From positions 4,216,001-4,280,000 of the forward strand of contig NZ_CP032229.1 of assembly GCF_004328625.1 (NCBI RefSeq): 64,000 bases of DNA, written 5' to 3'. The translations under genes and the position numbers were made by a program. This document shows, piece by piece, positions 7,978-18,005 of the stretch. Every line of letters begins with the position of its first letter. Position 1 is the first letter of the stretch. Below the pieces are notes generated by a model. It saw nothing but the letters and a program-made list of their open reading frames with translations. It was not told the origin of the DNA and ran no database searches. This DNA is from Streptomyces seoulensis (lineage in GTDB: Bacteria; Actinomycetota; Actinomycetes; Streptomycetales; Streptomycetaceae).

Positions 7978-10900
7978 ATGTCTGAGTCCCGTACGCCGGC
8001 ACCGAGCGGGAACGGAACCGCGCGGCAGACCGTCACCATCAGCTTCGCCGGGTTCAACCGGGCCTGGGCCGCCTGGATCGGGGACCGGCTGGAGCGGCGC
8101 GGCCTCCGCGTGGTCTACCTGCGCTGGGACGCGCCCCCGGACCAGCCCCTCACCGGCCTGCTGCGCGACCTCACCCTCGCCGAGGGCCGCACCCTGATCG
8201 TGGTCAGCGAGTGGTACTTCCAGCTCGGCCCACGCACCCACGACGAGTGGAACGCGGCCCTGCGCGAGGTCGTCGGCGCCGACCCGGGCCGGTTCGCCGC
8301 CGTCTCCGTCACCAACGCCCCGCTGCCCTCCGCCGTCGCCGCGCTCGCCCCCGTCGACCTCACCAACATGGGCGCCGACGAGGCCGAACGCCGGCTCATG
8401 GACCGCCTCGACCTGCCCCACGACACCCGCCACGGCGACGACCCCGGCCGCCCCGCGCCCCGCTTCCCGGCCGCCATGCCCGACGTGTGGGGCGGGGTGC
8501 CGCGCCGCAACACCCGCTTCACCGGCCGCGAACCGCTGCTCAACGACGCCTACCACCTGCTCCAGGGCAGCGACCCCGGCGCGGGCGTCCTCACCCTGCA
8601 CGGCATGTCCGGCGTCGGCAAGACCCAGCTCGCCGCCGAGTACGTCTACCGCTTCGGCTCCGAGTACGACGTGGTGTGGTGGGTCAACGCCGAGAAACGC
8701 GTCAGCTACCGCCGCCTCCTCGCCGAACTCGCCCCCAAACTCGGCCTGTCCACCGGCGCCGAGTACGGCGAACGGCTGCGCGCCGTCCGGGACGCGCTGC
8801 GCCGGGGCACCCCGTACTCCCGCTGGCTGCTGGTGCTGGACGGCGCCGACGAACCCGACCAGATCTGGGACCTCGTCCCCACCGGCCCCGGCCACGTCCT
8901 CATCACCTCCCGCAACCCCGAGTGGAGCGAGCACAACAGCAAGCTCCTCGAAGTCCCCGTCTACGGCCGGGACGAGTCGGTCGCCTTCATCCGGCGCCGC
9001 GCGCCCCGGCTCACCGAACCCGACGCCGACCAGCTCGCCCAGGCGCTGGAGGACCTGCCGCTGCTGCTCGACCAGACCGCGGGCTGGCTCAACGACTCCG
9101 ACCTCTCGGTGGAGGAGTACATCGCCCTGCTGGACGGCGGGATCGACCAGGACGTGGTCAAGGTGTCCGCGGACTTCCCGCTCGCCTTCCAGACCGCCTG
9201 GTCGATACTGCTGAACAAGCTCCGCGAGACCGTCCCCGAGTCCGTCGACCTGCTCCGGCTGTGCACCTTCTTCGCCCCCGGCTTCATCCCGGTGCGGCTG
9301 CTGAAGGAGATGAACCACGACGACCTGCCCGAACAGCTCGCCGGGCTGCTGGACGACCCGCTGCTGTGGAACAGGGCCGTCAACCAGCTGCGCCAGTACT
9401 CCGTGGTCCGGCTGGAGTCCCACGAGGCCACGCTGGACGAGGCCGTCGCCTCCGGCGAGTCGGTCTACCTGCACCGGATGGTCCACCAGATCGTGCACAA
9501 GGACATGCCCGAGGCCGACCGGAAAGAGTTCATCGAGGTGGTCCGCCGCGCCCTCGCCGAGGCCGACCCCGGCCGCCCCACCGACACTCGCAACTGGGAC
9601 GCCTACGCCGAGATCGTCCCGCACCTGAAATACGCCGACGTGCTGCGCAGCAAGGACCGCAGGGTGCAGGGGCTGGTGCTCAACTGCCTGCGGTACATGC
9701 TGTTCGCGGGGGAGTACACCGCGGGCGTCAACCTCGGTGGCCGCGCCCTCGCCACCTGGCGCGAACTGCTCGGCGAGTCCCACCCCCGGGTGTGGGAGGT
9801 GACCTACCACTACGCCAACCTGCTGCGCTCGGCCGGCCGCTTCCAGGAGACCGAGGCCATCGACCGGGCCGCCCGCGAGCAACTGCGCGCCGAACGCGGC
9901 GAACACGACCTCGACCACCTCAGGATGGCCGGCGGACTCGCCGCCGACCTGCGGGAACTCGGCCAGTACGACGCCGCCCTCGAACTCGACCAATGGCTCT
10001 ACCCCACCTACCGCGAGCTGTTCGGCGAGCACGACTCGCGCACCCTCAACGCCCAGAACAACCTCGGCTTCACCCTGCGCCTCCTCGGCCGGTACGAGCA
10101 GGCCCGCGGCTTCGACACCCGCACCCTGGAGGCCCGCCGCCAGCTCCTCAAGGGCCGCCACCCCTGGACCCTGTTCTCCGAGGTCTCCTACGCCGTCGAC
10201 CTGCGCCTGCTGGGCCGCTACGCCGAGGCCGAGTCCATCCAGGCCAAGAACGTCCGCGAGTACCGCATCGTCATGGGCCCGGACAACCAGAACACCCTGC
10301 GCGCCGAGCACAACCTCGCCCTGTGCCGGCTGCGCGGCGGGGACCGGGCCGGGGCGGGCGAACTGCTCACCCGCGTCCTGGAGGGGCTGGAGCGCAAGCT
10401 CGGGGACAGCCACACGCACACCCTGGCCGCCGCCGTCAGCCAGAGCTGCTTCGCCCGCGAGCACGGCGACATCGACCAGGCCCGCGAGGCCAGCGAATCC
10501 GTCCTCGCCCGCTACGAACTGCTGCTGCCCGAGGGCCACCCCTTCATCATCGGCGCCCGCGCCAACCACGCGCTGGTGCTCCGCAGCGTCGGCGAACGCG
10601 ACCACGCCCACGTACTGATCGAGCAGAGCCTCGCCGACATGTCCGCCGCGCTGGGGGAGACCCACCCCTACGCGCTGGGCTGCGCCGTCAACGCGGCCGC
10701 GCTGCGCAACCTCGTCGGGGACACCGAGGCCGCCGCCGACCTCAGCCAGATCACCATCCTGCGCGCCACCGACACCCTCGGCCGCACCCACCCCCTCACC
10801 CTGACCGCACGCGTCGCCTACGCGGCCGACCTGCGCGCCCTGCGCGACCGCCAGCAGGCGGAGAAGGTCGAACAGGAGGCCCTCGCCGACCTCGCCGCCA

Positions 10901-10983
10901 CCCTCGGCCCCCAGCACGTCCACACCATCTCCGCCCGCTCCCGCAACCGCCCGTACTGGGACTTCGAGCCGCAGGCCAGCTGA
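7978..10983 (+). CDS. fxsT: FxsT: TIR-like / NB-ARC ATPase / TPR protein
   Basis: A 1001-residue multidomain protein. Residues ~15-140 form a TIR-like domain (VTISFAGFNRAWAAWIGDRL, then LIVVSEWYF). Residues ~180-480 form an NB-ARC/STAND NTPase with P-loop GMSGVGKT (209-216) and Walker B WLLVLDGADEP. Residues ~560-1000 are tetratricopeptide repeats with recurrent LLGRYEQA / LGESHP-type helices. The architecture is that of FxSxx-COOH system TPR protein FxsT. STAND proteins with TIR and TPR parts act as ligand-sensing switches that oligomerise; by inference the TPRs sense a signal or the modified peptide. It follows a 129-base gap with a hairpin, and ends at a strong terminator. Cytosolic. Confidence 0.87.
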   Translation: MSESRTPAPSGNGTARQTVTISFAGFNRAWAAWIGDRLERRGLRVVYLRWDAPPDQPLTGLLRDLTLAEGRTLIVVSEWYFQLGPRTHDEWNAALREVVGADPGRFAAVSVTNAPLPSAVAALAPVDLTNMGADEAERRLMDRLDLPHDTRHGDDPGRPAPRFPAAMPDVWGGVPRRNTRFTGREPLLNDAYHLLQGSDPGAGVLTLHGMSGVGKTQLAAEYVYRFGSEYDVVWWVNAEKRVSYRRLLAELAPKLGLSTGAEYGERLRAVRDALRRGTPYSRWLLVLDGADEPDQIWDLVPTGPGHVLITSRNPEWSEHNSKLLEVPVYGRDESVAFIRRRAPRLTEPDADQLAQALEDLPLLLDQTAGWLNDSDLSVEEYIALLDGGIDQDVVKVSADFPLAFQTAWSILLNKLRETVPESVDLLRLCTFFAPGFIPVRLLKEMNHDDLPEQLAGLLDDPLLWNRAVNQLRQYSVVRLESHEATLDEAVASGESVYLHRMVHQIVHKDMPEADRKEFIEVVRRALAEADPGRPTDTRNWDAYAEIVPHLKYADVLRSKDRRVQGLVLNCLRYMLFAGEYTAGVNLGGRALATWRELLGESHPRVWEVTYHYANLLRSAGRFQETEAIDRAAREQLRAERGEHDLDHLRMAGGLAADLRELGQYDAALELDQWLYPTYRELFGEHDSRTLNAQNNLGFTLRLLGRYEQARGFDTRTLEARRQLLKGRHPWTLFSEVSYAVDLRLLGRYAEAESIQAKNVREYRIVMGPDNQNTLRAEHNLALCRLRGGDRAGAGELLTRVLEGLERKLGDSHTHTLAAAVSQSCFAREHGDIDQAREASESVLARYELLLPEGHPFIIGARANHALVLRSVGERDHAHVLIEQSLADMSAALGETHPYALGCAVNAAALRNLVGDTEAAADLSQITILRATDTLGRTHPLTLTARVAYAADLRALRDRQQAEKVEQEALADLAATLGPQHVHTISARSRNRPYWDFEPQAS

Positions 10984-11000
10984 GGAAAGCCCAGGGCACG

Positions 11001-11045
11001 AAAAGGGCCCGGCCCCCGGATCAGATCCGGGGGCCGGGCCCTTTT
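11001..11045. terminator. Perfect bidirectional terminator between fxsT and kgd
   Basis: A perfect 21-bp inverted repeat (11001-11021 and 11025-11045) with a 3-base loop, AAAAGGGCCCGG outward and a TTTT end on both strands. It sits between two convergent genes and would stop transcription from both sides. Confidence 0.92.
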
Positions 11046-11065
11046 CGTTGCTCAGCGAGCCGGGG

Positions 11066-14000
11066 TCACGCCTCGAAGACCTCGTTCACCAGCTGCTCCT
11101 GCTCCGCCTGGTGGCGCTTCGCGGAGCCCACCGCCGGGGAGGAGCCGTGCGCGCGCGAGATGCGGCGCAGGCGCTCGCCCGCCGGGACGTCGGCACCGAC
11201 GGCCAGGTCCAGGTGGTCGATCAGGTTGAGCGCGATGAACGGCCACGCACCCTGGTTCGCCGGCTCCTCCTGCACCCACAGGTACTTCTCGGCGTTCGGG
11301 TACTTGTTGACCTCGGCCTGGACCTCGGCGCCGGGCAGCGGGTACAGCCGCTCGATGCGGATGATCGCCGTGTCCGTGGCACCGCGCTTCTGCCGGCCGG
11401 CCTCCAGGTCGTAGTAGACCTTGCCGGAGCAGAAGACGACCTTGCGGACGGCGGCCGGGTCGACCGTGTCGTCACCGATGACCGGACGGAACTCGCCGGA
11501 GGTGAACTCCTCCGCCTTGGAGGCCGCGGCCTTCAGACGCAGCATCGACTTCGGGGTGAAGACGATCAGCGGCTTGTGGTCCGGGTTGTGGACCTGCCAG
11601 CGCAGCAGGTGGAAGTAGTTCGCCGGCGAGGTCGGCATGGCGACCGTCATGTTGTTCTGCGCGCAGAGCTGGAGGAACCGCTCCGGACGGGCCGAGGAGT
11701 GGTCCGGGCCCTGGCCCTCGTAGCCGTGCGGCAGCAGCAGGACCACACCGGAGGTCTGGTTCCACTTCTGCTCGGCGGAGGAGATGAACTCGTCGACGAC
11801 CGTCTGCGCGCCGTTGACGAAGTCGCCGAACTGCGCCTCCCACATCACCAGCGCGTCCGGGCGGGCCAGCGAGTAGCCGTACTCGAAGCCCATGGCCGCG
11901 TACTCGGAGAGCAGGGAGTTGTAGACGTTCAGCCGCGCCTGGTCCTCGGAGAGGTACTGGAGCGGGGTGTACTCCTCGCCGGTCTCCCGGTCGATGAGCA
12001 CCGCGTGGCGCTGGCCGAAGGTGCCGCGCTGGGAGTCCTGGCCCGCCAGGCGGACCGGGGTGCCCTCCAGCAGCAGCGAACCGACGGCCAGGGTCTCGCC
12101 CATGCCCCAGTCGATCGTGCCGTCCTCCACCATCGCCGCACGGCGCTGGAGCTGCGGCTGGAGCCGCGGGTGGACGGTGATGTTGTCCGGGACGTTGACC
12201 TGGGACTCGGCGATCCGCTTGACGACCTCGGCGGAGATCGCGGTCGGGACCGCGGCCGGGAAGCCGTCCTTGGGCGGCTGGACCTCGCCCTGCGCCGGCT
12301 GCGAGGTGACCTCGCGGACCTCGGTGAAGACCTTCTCGAGCTGGCCCTGGTAGTCCTGGAGCGCCTGCTCGGCCTCCTCCAGGGTGATGTCACCGCGGCC
12401 GATCAGCGACTCGGTGTACAGCTTGCGCACCGAGCGCTTCTTGTCGATCAGGTCGTACATCAGCGGCTGGGTGAAGGCCGGGTTGTCCGACTCGTTGTGA
12501 CCGCGGCGGCGGTAGCAGATGAGGTCGATCACCACGTCCTTGTTGAACGCCTGGCGGAACTCGAAGGCGAGCCGCGCGACGCGGACCACGGCCTCCGGGT
12601 CGTCACCGTTCACGTGGAAGATCGGGGCCTCGATCATGCGGGCCACGTCGGTCGCGTACATCGAGGAGCGCGAGGACTCCGGGGCGGCGGTGAAGCCGAC
12701 CTGGTTGTTGATGACGATGTGGACCGTGCCGCCGGTGCGGTAGCCGCGCAGCTGCGACATGTTCAGGGTCTCGGCCACCACGCCCTGGCCCGCGAAGGCC
12801 GCGTCGCCGTGGATCGCCACCGGCAGCACGGTGAAGTCCGTGCCGCCCTTGTTGATGATGTCCTGCTTGGCGCGGGCGACGCCCTCCAGGACCGGGTCGA
12901 CCGCCTCCAGGTGCGAGGGGTTGGCGACCAGGGAGACCGCGATCTGCTCGCCGTCAAGACCGGTGAAGGTGCCCTTGGCGCCCAGGTGGTACTTCACGTC
13001 GCCGGAGCCGTGCATCGACTTCGGGTCGAGGTTGCCCTCGAACTCCCGGAAGATCTGCGCGTACGACTTGCCGACGATGTTGGCGAGGATGTTCAGCCGG
13101 CCGCGGTGGGCCATGCCGATGACGACCTCGTCCAGGCGCGACTCGGCGGCCGAGTCGATGACCGCGTCCAGCAGCGGGATGACGGACTCGCCGCCCTCCA
13201 GGGAGAACCGCTTCTGGCCGACGTACTTGGTCTGCAGGAACGTCTCGAACGCCTCGGCGGCGTTCAGGCGGCGCAGGATGCGCAGCTGCTCCTCGCGCTC
13301 CGGCTTGGAGTGCGGGCGCTCGACGCGGTCCTGGATCCACTTGCGCTGCTTGGGGTCCTGGATGTGCATGAACTCGATGCCGGTGGTGCGGCAGTACGAG
13401 TCGCGCAGCACGCCGAGGATGTCGCGCAGCTTCATCATCGACTTGCCGGCGAAGCCGCCGACAGCGAACTCGCGCTCCAGGTCCCACAGGGTGAGCCCGT
13501 GCTCGGTGATGTCCAGGTCGGGGTGCTTGCGCTGCTGGTACTCCAGCGGGTCGGTGTCGGCCATGACGTGGCCGCGGACCCGGTAGGAGTGGATCAGCTC
13601 GAAGACGCGGGCGGCCTTGGTGACGTCGTCGTCGTGGCTGGCGTCGATGTCCTTGAGCCAGCGGACCGGCTCGTAGGGGATGCGCAGCGCCTCGAAGATG
13701 TCGTCGTAGAAGCCGTTCTCGCCGAGGAGAAGGTTGGCGACCTGGCGCAGGAACTCGCCGGAGGCGGCGCCCTGGATGACCCGGTGGTCGTAGGTCGACG
13801 TGAGCGTCATGACCTTGGAGACGCCGAGCTTGTTCAGGGTGTCCTGGCTGGTGCCCTGGAACTCCGCCGGGTAGTCCATGGAGCCGACGCCCATGATCAC
13901 GGACTGGCCGGGCATCAGGCGCGGCACGGAGTGCACGGTGCCGAGGCCGCCGGGGTTGGTCAGGGAGACCGTGACACCGGTGAAGTCGTCCATCGTGAGC

Positions 14001-14914
14001 TTGCCCTCGCGGGCGCGGCGGACGATGTCCTCGTAGGCCTGCCAGAACTCGAAGAAGTTCAGCGTCTCGGCCTTCTTGATGGCCGCGACGACGAGCTGGC
14101 GGTCGCCGTTGGGCTTCACCAGGTCGATGGCCAGACCGAGGTTCACGTGCGGCGGCTTGACCAGGGTCGGCTTGCCGTCCTTCTCGCCGAACGAGTAGTT
14201 CATCGGCGGCATGGCCTTGATGGCCTGCACCATGGCGAACCCGATGAGGTGCGTGAAGGAGATCTTCCCGCCGCGGGCCCGCTTGAGGTGGTTGTTGATG
14301 ACGATGCGGTTGTCGAACAGCAGCTTCACCGGGACCGCGCGGACCGAGGTGGCCGTCGGCAGCTCCAGCGAGGCGTTCATGTTCTTCACCACGGCGGCGG
14401 ACGGACCGCGCAGCGTGACGTACTCCGGGCCCTCGGGGGCCTCGGCGGCGGGCGCGGCGGCGGCCTTCGGCTTGGCCGCGGGCGCCGGGGCCTGCTTCGC
14501 CGGAGCCGGAGCGGCCTGCGCGGCCGGGGCGGCCTTGGCCGCGGGTGCCTGCGCCGGGGCCTGGGCCGGCGTGGCCGGGGCCTGCGCGGGCTTGGCGGCC
14601 GGGGCCGACTGGGCCGGTGCCTGGGCCGGGGCGGGCGCGGCCGGAGCCGGTGCGGCCTGGGCCGGCGGAGCGGTGGGGGTGGTGCCCGCGGCCCCCGCGG
14701 CCGCGGTACCCGCCGGAGCCGAGGCGGCGGGCGCCCCCGGCTTGTAATCGGCGAAGAAGTCCCACCAGGCACGGTCTACCGAATTCGGGTCCTGGAGGTA
14801 CTGCTGATAGATCTCGTCGACGAGCCACTCGTTCGGGCCGAACGCCGCGGCGGCGTTCTTCCCGGCTTGGTCGTCGGTGGAGACGTTCGAGTTACTGGGG
14901 GACTGTGGCGACAC
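11066..14914 (-). CDS. kgd: Multifunctional 2-oxoglutarate decarboxylase/dehydrogenase E1-E2 (Kgd/OdhA type)
   Basis: A 1282-residue fused enzyme of the TCA cycle. Order: N-terminal E1-type helix ([16 protein letters not shown], residues ~25-45); an Ala/Pro linker (~60-150); an E2-like acyltransferase domain ending in [13 protein letters not shown]; then a thiamine-diphosphate E1 domain with [21 protein letters not shown] and [11 protein letters not shown]. No lipoyl domain is visible, as in Mycobacterium Kgd and Corynebacterium OdhA. In those species the enzyme is inhibited by the unphosphorylated FHA protein GarA/OdhI; the same is likely here. GTG 14914 is chosen over an upstream in-frame start because AAGAGGG precedes it at the right distance and the family starts SPQSPSNSN. 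Confidence 0.95.
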   Translation of the reverse strand: MSPQSPSNSNVSTDDQAGKNAAAAFGPNEWLVDEIYQQYLQDPNSVDRAWWDFFADYKPGAPAASAPAGTAAAGAAGTTPTAPPAQAAPAPAAPAPAQAPAQSAPAAKPAQAPATPAQAPAQAPAAKAAPAAQAAPAPAKQAPAPAAKPKAAAAPAAEAPEGPEYVTLRGPSAAVVKNMNASLELPTATSVRAVPVKLLFDNRIVINNHLKRARGGKISFTHLIGFAMVQAIKAMPPMNYSFGEKDGKPTLVKPPHVNLGLAIDLVKPNGDRQLVVAAIKKAETLNFFEFWQAYEDIVRRAREGKLTMDDFTGVTVSLTNPGGLGTVHSVPRLMPGQSVIMGVGSMDYPAEFQGTSQDTLNKLGVSKVMTLTSTYDHRVIQGAASGEFLRQVANLLLGENGFYDDIFEALRIPYEPVRWLKDIDASHDDDVTKAARVFELIHSYRVRGHVMADTDPLEYQQRKHPDLDITEHGLTLWDLEREFAVGGFAGKSMMKLRDILGVLRDSYCRTTGIEFMHIQDPKQRKWIQDRVERPHSKPEREEQLRILRRLNAAEAFETFLQTKYVGQKRFSLEGGESVIPLLDAVIDSAAESRLDEVVIGMAHRGRLNILANIVGKSYAQIFREFEGNLDPKSMHGSGDVKYHLGAKGTFTGLDGEQIAVSLVANPSHLEAVDPVLEGVARAKQDIINKGGTDFTVLPVAIHGDAAFAGQGVVAETLNMSQLRGYRTGGTVHIVINNQVGFTAAPESSRSSMYATDVARMIEAPIFHVNGDDPEAVVRVARLAFEFRQAFNKDVVIDLICYRRRGHNESDNPAFTQPLMYDLIDKKRSVRKLYTESLIGRGDITLEEAEQALQDYQGQLEKVFTEVREVTSQPAQGEVQPPKDGFPAAVPTAISAEVVKRIAESQVNVPDNITVHPRLQPQLQRRAAMVEDGTIDWGMGETLAVGSLLLEGTPVRLAGQDSQRGTFGQRHAVLIDRETGEEYTPLQYLSEDQARLNVYNSLLSEYAAMGFEYGYSLARPDALVMWEAQFGDFVNGAQTVVDEFISSAEQKWNQTSGVVLLLPHGYEGQGPDHSSARPERFLQLCAQNNMTVAMPTSPANYFHLLRWQVHNPDHKPLIVFTPKSMLRLKAAASKAEEFTSGEFRPVIGDDTVDPAAVRKVVFCSGKVYYDLEAGRQKRGATDTAIIRIERLYPLPGAEVQAEVNKYPNAEKYLWVQEEPANQGAWPFIALNLIDHLDLAVGADVPAGERLRRISRAHGSSPAVGSAKRHQAEQEQLVNEVFEA

Positions 14915-15228
14915 GGCGGTAACCGCCCTCTTCCGCTTCACAAGGTGATGGACAGCGGGAATAAAGGCTACGCCTCCCAGAGCGGGAAGGTCAGGTCGGG
15001 CCCGTTCATCGTCGTGCAAGTCACATCGGGAACCGCGTTTCGGGCCGCGAAATGGCGGGAAACAAGCGGGGTTCCGGATGCGGACGGGGAATCGCGGGCA
15101 CGCCTGATCGGGGCCCTGAGCGTCCTCGCTCCGCGCATCGCGCCGGCCCGTGCCTGATCACACGTGTCCGCCTGGGCGAACGATTGTGATCTTGATCATC
15201 CGACTGAACCGCAAGGGGACCGGGTGCG
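14915..15228. other. Gap between kgd and the sensor kinase gene
   Basis: No gene is supported in these 314 bases. The kgd promoter should lie here, read leftwards. Two TGATCA palindromes (15155-15160 and 15193-15198) flank a CACGTG (15161-15166); they could be regulator sites, but no clear -35/-10 pair was recognised. No terminator hairpin for the kinase gene was identified. Confidence 0.4.
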
Positions 15229-16341
15229 TCAACTCGACGCCGATGCCGTCCCCGGAAGGGTGACGATGATCCGGCAGCCCCGCTCGGATTCGGCCACACC
15301 GATCCGGCCGCCGTGCAGATCGACCGCCCAGCGGGCGATGGCCAGCCCCAGACCGGTGCCGCCGTCGCTGCCCGGACCGTGCGGGCGGGTCACCTGGCCC
15401 CGGTTGAACCGCTCGAACACGCGGTGCCACTCCGAGCGGGGGATGCCCGGACCCTCGTCCAGCACTTCCAGCTCCAGCGACTCCGGGCGCGAGCCGCGCC
15501 GGGCCCGCACCGTCACCCGGCCGTGCGGGGGGCTGTGCTTGACCGCGTTGTCTATGAGGTTCGCCACGACCTGGTGGATGCGCTCGGGATCGGCGTGCGC
15601 GGTCAGCTCGGGCGGCGACACGTCCAGGTGCAGATGCACGTCGGTACGGGTGTGGCTGCCGGAGCCGGAGGCGATGCCGGCGCGCGCGGAGGCGACCATG
15701 TTGGCCTCCTTGAGCACCCCGGACAGATACGGCCACACCTCGAAGCGGCGGGCCTTCAGCGGGACCACGCCGTTGTCGAGGCGGGAGAGGTCGAGCAGGG
15801 TCTCCACCAGCCGGCCCAGCCGGTCGGTCTGGCGCAGCGCGGTGCGCATGGTCTCCGGGTCGGCCTCGGTGACGCCGTCGACGATGTTCTCCAGCACCGC
15901 GCGCAGGCCAGCGATGGGGGTGCGCAGCTCGTGCGAGACGTTCGCCACCAGCTCCTTGCGCTGGAGGTCCTGGGCCTCCAGCTCGTCCGCCATGACGTTG
16001 ATCGTGACGGCGAGGTCGCCCAGCTCGTCGCGGCGCCCCTCGCTCACCCGGCGTGTGTAGTCACCGTGCGAGATGGAGCGGGCGACCGCGTTCATCTCGT
16101 CCAGCGGCGCGGTGAGCGAGTGGGCCACGAACTGGGTGATCAGCAGCGTGGCGATCATCGAGAAGACCGTGATGAAGCGCAGCTCGGTCTTGGTGTGCAC
16201 CGCGATCATGGAGAGACCGGTGGTGATCAGCACCGAGATGACGACCAGCGCGCCCAGCTTGGTCTTGATCGAGAACGGGCGTACGCCGCCCCAGGGTTCG
16301 GCCCCGGAGCGCCGGCGCCCCGCTTCCCGTCCTCGGCTCAC
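15229..16341 (-). CDS. Membrane sensor histidine kinase
   Basis: A 370-residue kinase starting at GTG 16341, which overlaps the response regulator stop by 4 bases, so the two are translationally coupled. Two membrane segments are visible (~30-50 and ~57-78) separated by only a few residues, so there is almost no extracellular sensor. A HAMP region follows (~79-130), then the phospho-acceptor His137 in VANVSHELRTP. The ATPase part has N box VVANLIDNAVKHSPP, G1 DEGPGIP and G2 GTGLGLAIARWAVDLHGG. The short extracytoplasmic loop suggests sensing within the membrane or by a partner. In related species this pair also neighbours kgd. The signal is unknown. Confidence 0.93.
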   Translation of the reverse strand: MSRGREAGRRRSGAEPWGGVRPFSIKTKLGALVVISVLITTGLSMIAVHTKTELRFITVFSMIATLLITQFVAHSLTAPLDEMNAVARSISHGDYTRRVSEGRRDELGDLAVTINVMADELEAQDLQRKELVANVSHELRTPIAGLRAVLENIVDGVTEADPETMRTALRQTDRLGRLVETLLDLSRLDNGVVPLKARRFEVWPYLSGVLKEANMVASARAGIASGSGSHTRTDVHLHLDVSPPELTAHADPERIHQVVANLIDNAVKHSPPHGRVTVRARRGSRPESLELEVLDEGPGIPRSEWHRVFERFNRGQVTRPHGPGSDGGTGLGLAIARWAVDLHGGRIGVAESERGCRIIVTLPGTASASS

Positions 16342-17078
16342 GGGGTCGGCGTCTCCAGCGCGTACCCGACCCCGTGCACCGTGCGGATGCGCTCGGCGCC
16401 GATCTTCCGGCGCAGGGCCTTGATGTGGCTGTCCACGGTCCGGGTGCCCGAGGCGTCCGCCCAGTCCCAGACCTCGGCGAGCAGCTGCTCGCGGGAGAGG
16501 ACCGCGCGCGGGGTGTTGGCCAGGCACACCAGCAGGTCGAACTCGGTGGGCGTCAGGTGGACGTCGTCCGACTTCACGCGCACCCGGCGCTGGGCGTGGT
16601 CGATCTCCAGCTCGCCGAGGCGGAGTATCCCTGAGCGGGGCGTGGTCGCGGCGAGCGCGGCGCGCTCCATGCGGCGCAGCAGGACGTGCACCCGCGCGGC
16701 CAGTTCCCGCATGGAGAACGGCTTGGTCATGTAGTCGTCGGCGCCGACCCCGAGGCCGACCAGCATGTCGGTCTCGTCGTCGCGCGCGGTGAGCATCATG
16801 ACCGGCACCGCGCGGGACGCCTGCACCCGGCGGCAGACCTCCAGGCCGTCGAAGCCGGGCAGCATGATGTCGAGGATCAGCAGGTCGGGCTGCCATGCCT
16901 CGGCCGTGTCGACCGCCGACGGACCGTCACCGGCGGTCTGCACGAGGAATCCCTCGGCGCGGAGCCGGGCCGCGATGGCGTCGACGATTGTGGGATCGTC
17001 CTCGACGACCAGTACCCGGCGCTGCGCGCCCTGTGACGTCGTCGCCGCACCGGTCTGGGAGGTGTGTGTCTGCTCCAT
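16338..17078 (-). CDS. OmpR/PhoB-type response regulator
   Basis: A 246-residue regulator. The receiver domain (~20-135) has the acidic pocket VVEDD (25-28), phospho-acceptor Asp70 in LLILDIMLPG, and Lys in MTKPFSMREL. A winged-helix DNA-binding domain follows (~150-242) with LTPTEFDLLVCLANTP and TVDSHIKALRRKIG. The first ~18 residues (Thr/Ser/Gln-rich) are an extension typical of Streptomyces members. It is the first gene of the pair and is followed with overlap by its cognate kinase. Targets cannot be told from the sequence. Confidence 0.94.
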   Translation of the reverse strand: MEQTHTSQTGAATTSQGAQRRVLVVEDDPTIVDAIAARLRAEGFLVQTAGDGPSAVDTAEAWQPDLLILDIMLPGFDGLEVCRRVQASRAVPVMMLTARDDETDMLVGLGVGADDYMTKPFSMRELAARVHVLLRRMERAALAATTPRSGILRLGELEIDHAQRRVRVKSDDVHLTPTEFDLLVCLANTPRAVLSREQLLAEVWDWADASGTRTVDSHIKALRRKIGAERIRTVHGVGYALETPTP

Positions 17079-17186
17079 CGCCCGCCCCTGTTGCTTTCCG
17101 GAATCCGTGGGGTGATCCCATGACTGCGATTGACGCTTGAATGATCCGCGTCACGCTGCACATTACGGGGACACGCCGGGCCGTCG

Positions 17187-17876
17187 CTATCCAGGTCGGA
17201 CGGCGAGATGGACCACGTCGGGAACGCCACGGGCAACGGGGACCTCTTCGGTACGCACCTGTCGGAACCCGGCATTCCGCAAGGTTCCTTCAAATTCCGG
17301 AGAGGGCTGCGCGGACCATGTCGCAAGGACCCCGCCGGGCCTCAACACCCTTGCGCACGCGGCGAGTCCGCGTGGTGTGTAGAGCCCCTGGTTGCCCTCC
17401 GTGACGGTCCAGCCGGGTCCGTTGTCGATGTCGAGACATACCGCGTCGAACGTGTCGGATGTCTCATTGACGAAATGGACCAGATCCGCCTCCACGACGC
17501 GCGTGCGCGGGTCGGCCAGTGCCCCGGCGGAGATCTCGGCCAGCGGCCCGGCGCGGTGCCAGTCGATGACGGCGGGCTCGCGCTCGATGACGGTGATGCG
17601 TCCCCAGCGGGGGTCGGCGGCCGCGTGTGCCAGAGAGAAGCCGACGCCGAGCCCGCCGATCAGCACCTCCGGCGCCGGGCGGTCGTCCAGCGCGTCCCGC
17701 GCCGCGTCCACCAGTAGCCGCTCCGAGCGGCCGTCGGAGGTGTCCATCAGGAAGCACCCGTTGGCGATGATCTGGAGCAGCGCCCCGCTGCGGCGCAGCG
17801 CCACCTCCCCGTACGGTCCCTCGCGCCGGTCCAGGACAACCGGTTCCCCGGCGCTGCTGTCGTGCGTGCCAGTCAT
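17187..17876 (-). CDS. Spermidine synthase-like methyltransferase-fold protein
   Basis: A 229-residue Rossmann-fold protein. The glycine motif EVLIGGLGVGFSLAHAA (~70-85), then ITVIEREPAVIDWH and DAVCLDIDNGP, match the spermidine synthase/SpeE-like fold that binds decarboxylated SAM or SAM. It is shorter than typical SpeE (~280) and lacks an obvious N-terminal beta domain, so it is more safely called a spermidine synthase-like protein than a proven polyamine enzyme. Start ATG 17876 was chosen because the frame upstream (to 17951) enters the lon promoter region. It is divergent from lon. Confidence 0.75.
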   Translation of the reverse strand: MTGTHDSSAGEPVVLDRREGPYGEVALRRSGALLQIIANGCFLMDTSDGRSERLLVDAARDALDDRPAPEVLIGGLGVGFSLAHAAADPRWGRITVIEREPAVIDWHRAGPLAEISAGALADPRTRVVEADLVHFVNETSDTFDAVCLDIDNGPGWTVTEGNQGLYTPRGLAACARVLRPGGVLATWSAQPSPEFEGTLRNAGFRQVRTEEVPVARGVPDVVHLAVRPG

Positions 17877-17913
17877 ACGGCCATCCTGCCCCGGCGGGCG
17901 TGCGGGGGATTTC

Positions 17914-17939
17914 CGTTCGCCGAGAGCGAACGATGTTCG
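17914..17939. promoter_or_regulatory. Overlapping GTTCG/CGAAC inverted repeats in the lon upstream region
   Basis: CGTTCGC-CGAGA-GCGAACG (17914-17932) is a perfect dyad, and CGAAC-GAT-GTTCG (17927-17939) is a second one sharing an arm. They lie between two divergent genes. The half-site resembles the Gram-positive LexA box (CGAAC-N4-GTTCG), but the spacer is 3 rather than 4, so LexA is not claimed. Confidence 0.45.
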
Positions 17940-17964
17940 GGGAACATTCAACCGCTCAGGAGCA

Positions 17965-17984
17965 TTGAGTCAGTGTTACTCAAG
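17965..17984 (+). promoter_or_regulatory. HspR-type operator (HAIR) upstream of lon
   Basis: TTGAGT (17965-17970), 7 bases, ACTCAAG (17978-17984). This matches the HspR-associated inverted repeat CTTGAGT-N7-ACTCAAG except for the first base. In Streptomyces lon is an established member of the HspR heat-shock regulon together with dnaK and clpB. It lies 21 bases before the lon ATG, where repressor binding would block transcription. Confidence 0.85.
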
Positions 17985-18005
17985 TTGACTGCCGAAGGGG
18001 AGATC

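Noticed and set aside
7957..10923. A 988-codon open frame antisense to fxsT
   Set aside because: Low-complexity Val/Gly/Glu/Ala protein with no domain; the fxsT strand has clear TIR, NB-ARC and TPR regions.
11048..15157. A 1369-codon open frame antisense to kgd
   Set aside because: It is a product of high GC at third codon positions; its protein is Val/Leu/Gly/Arg low complexity, while the minus strand encodes an unmistakable Kgd.
17927..17939. A LexA (SOS) box before lon
   Set aside because: Spacer is 3 bases rather than 4, and the outer T/A are missing.
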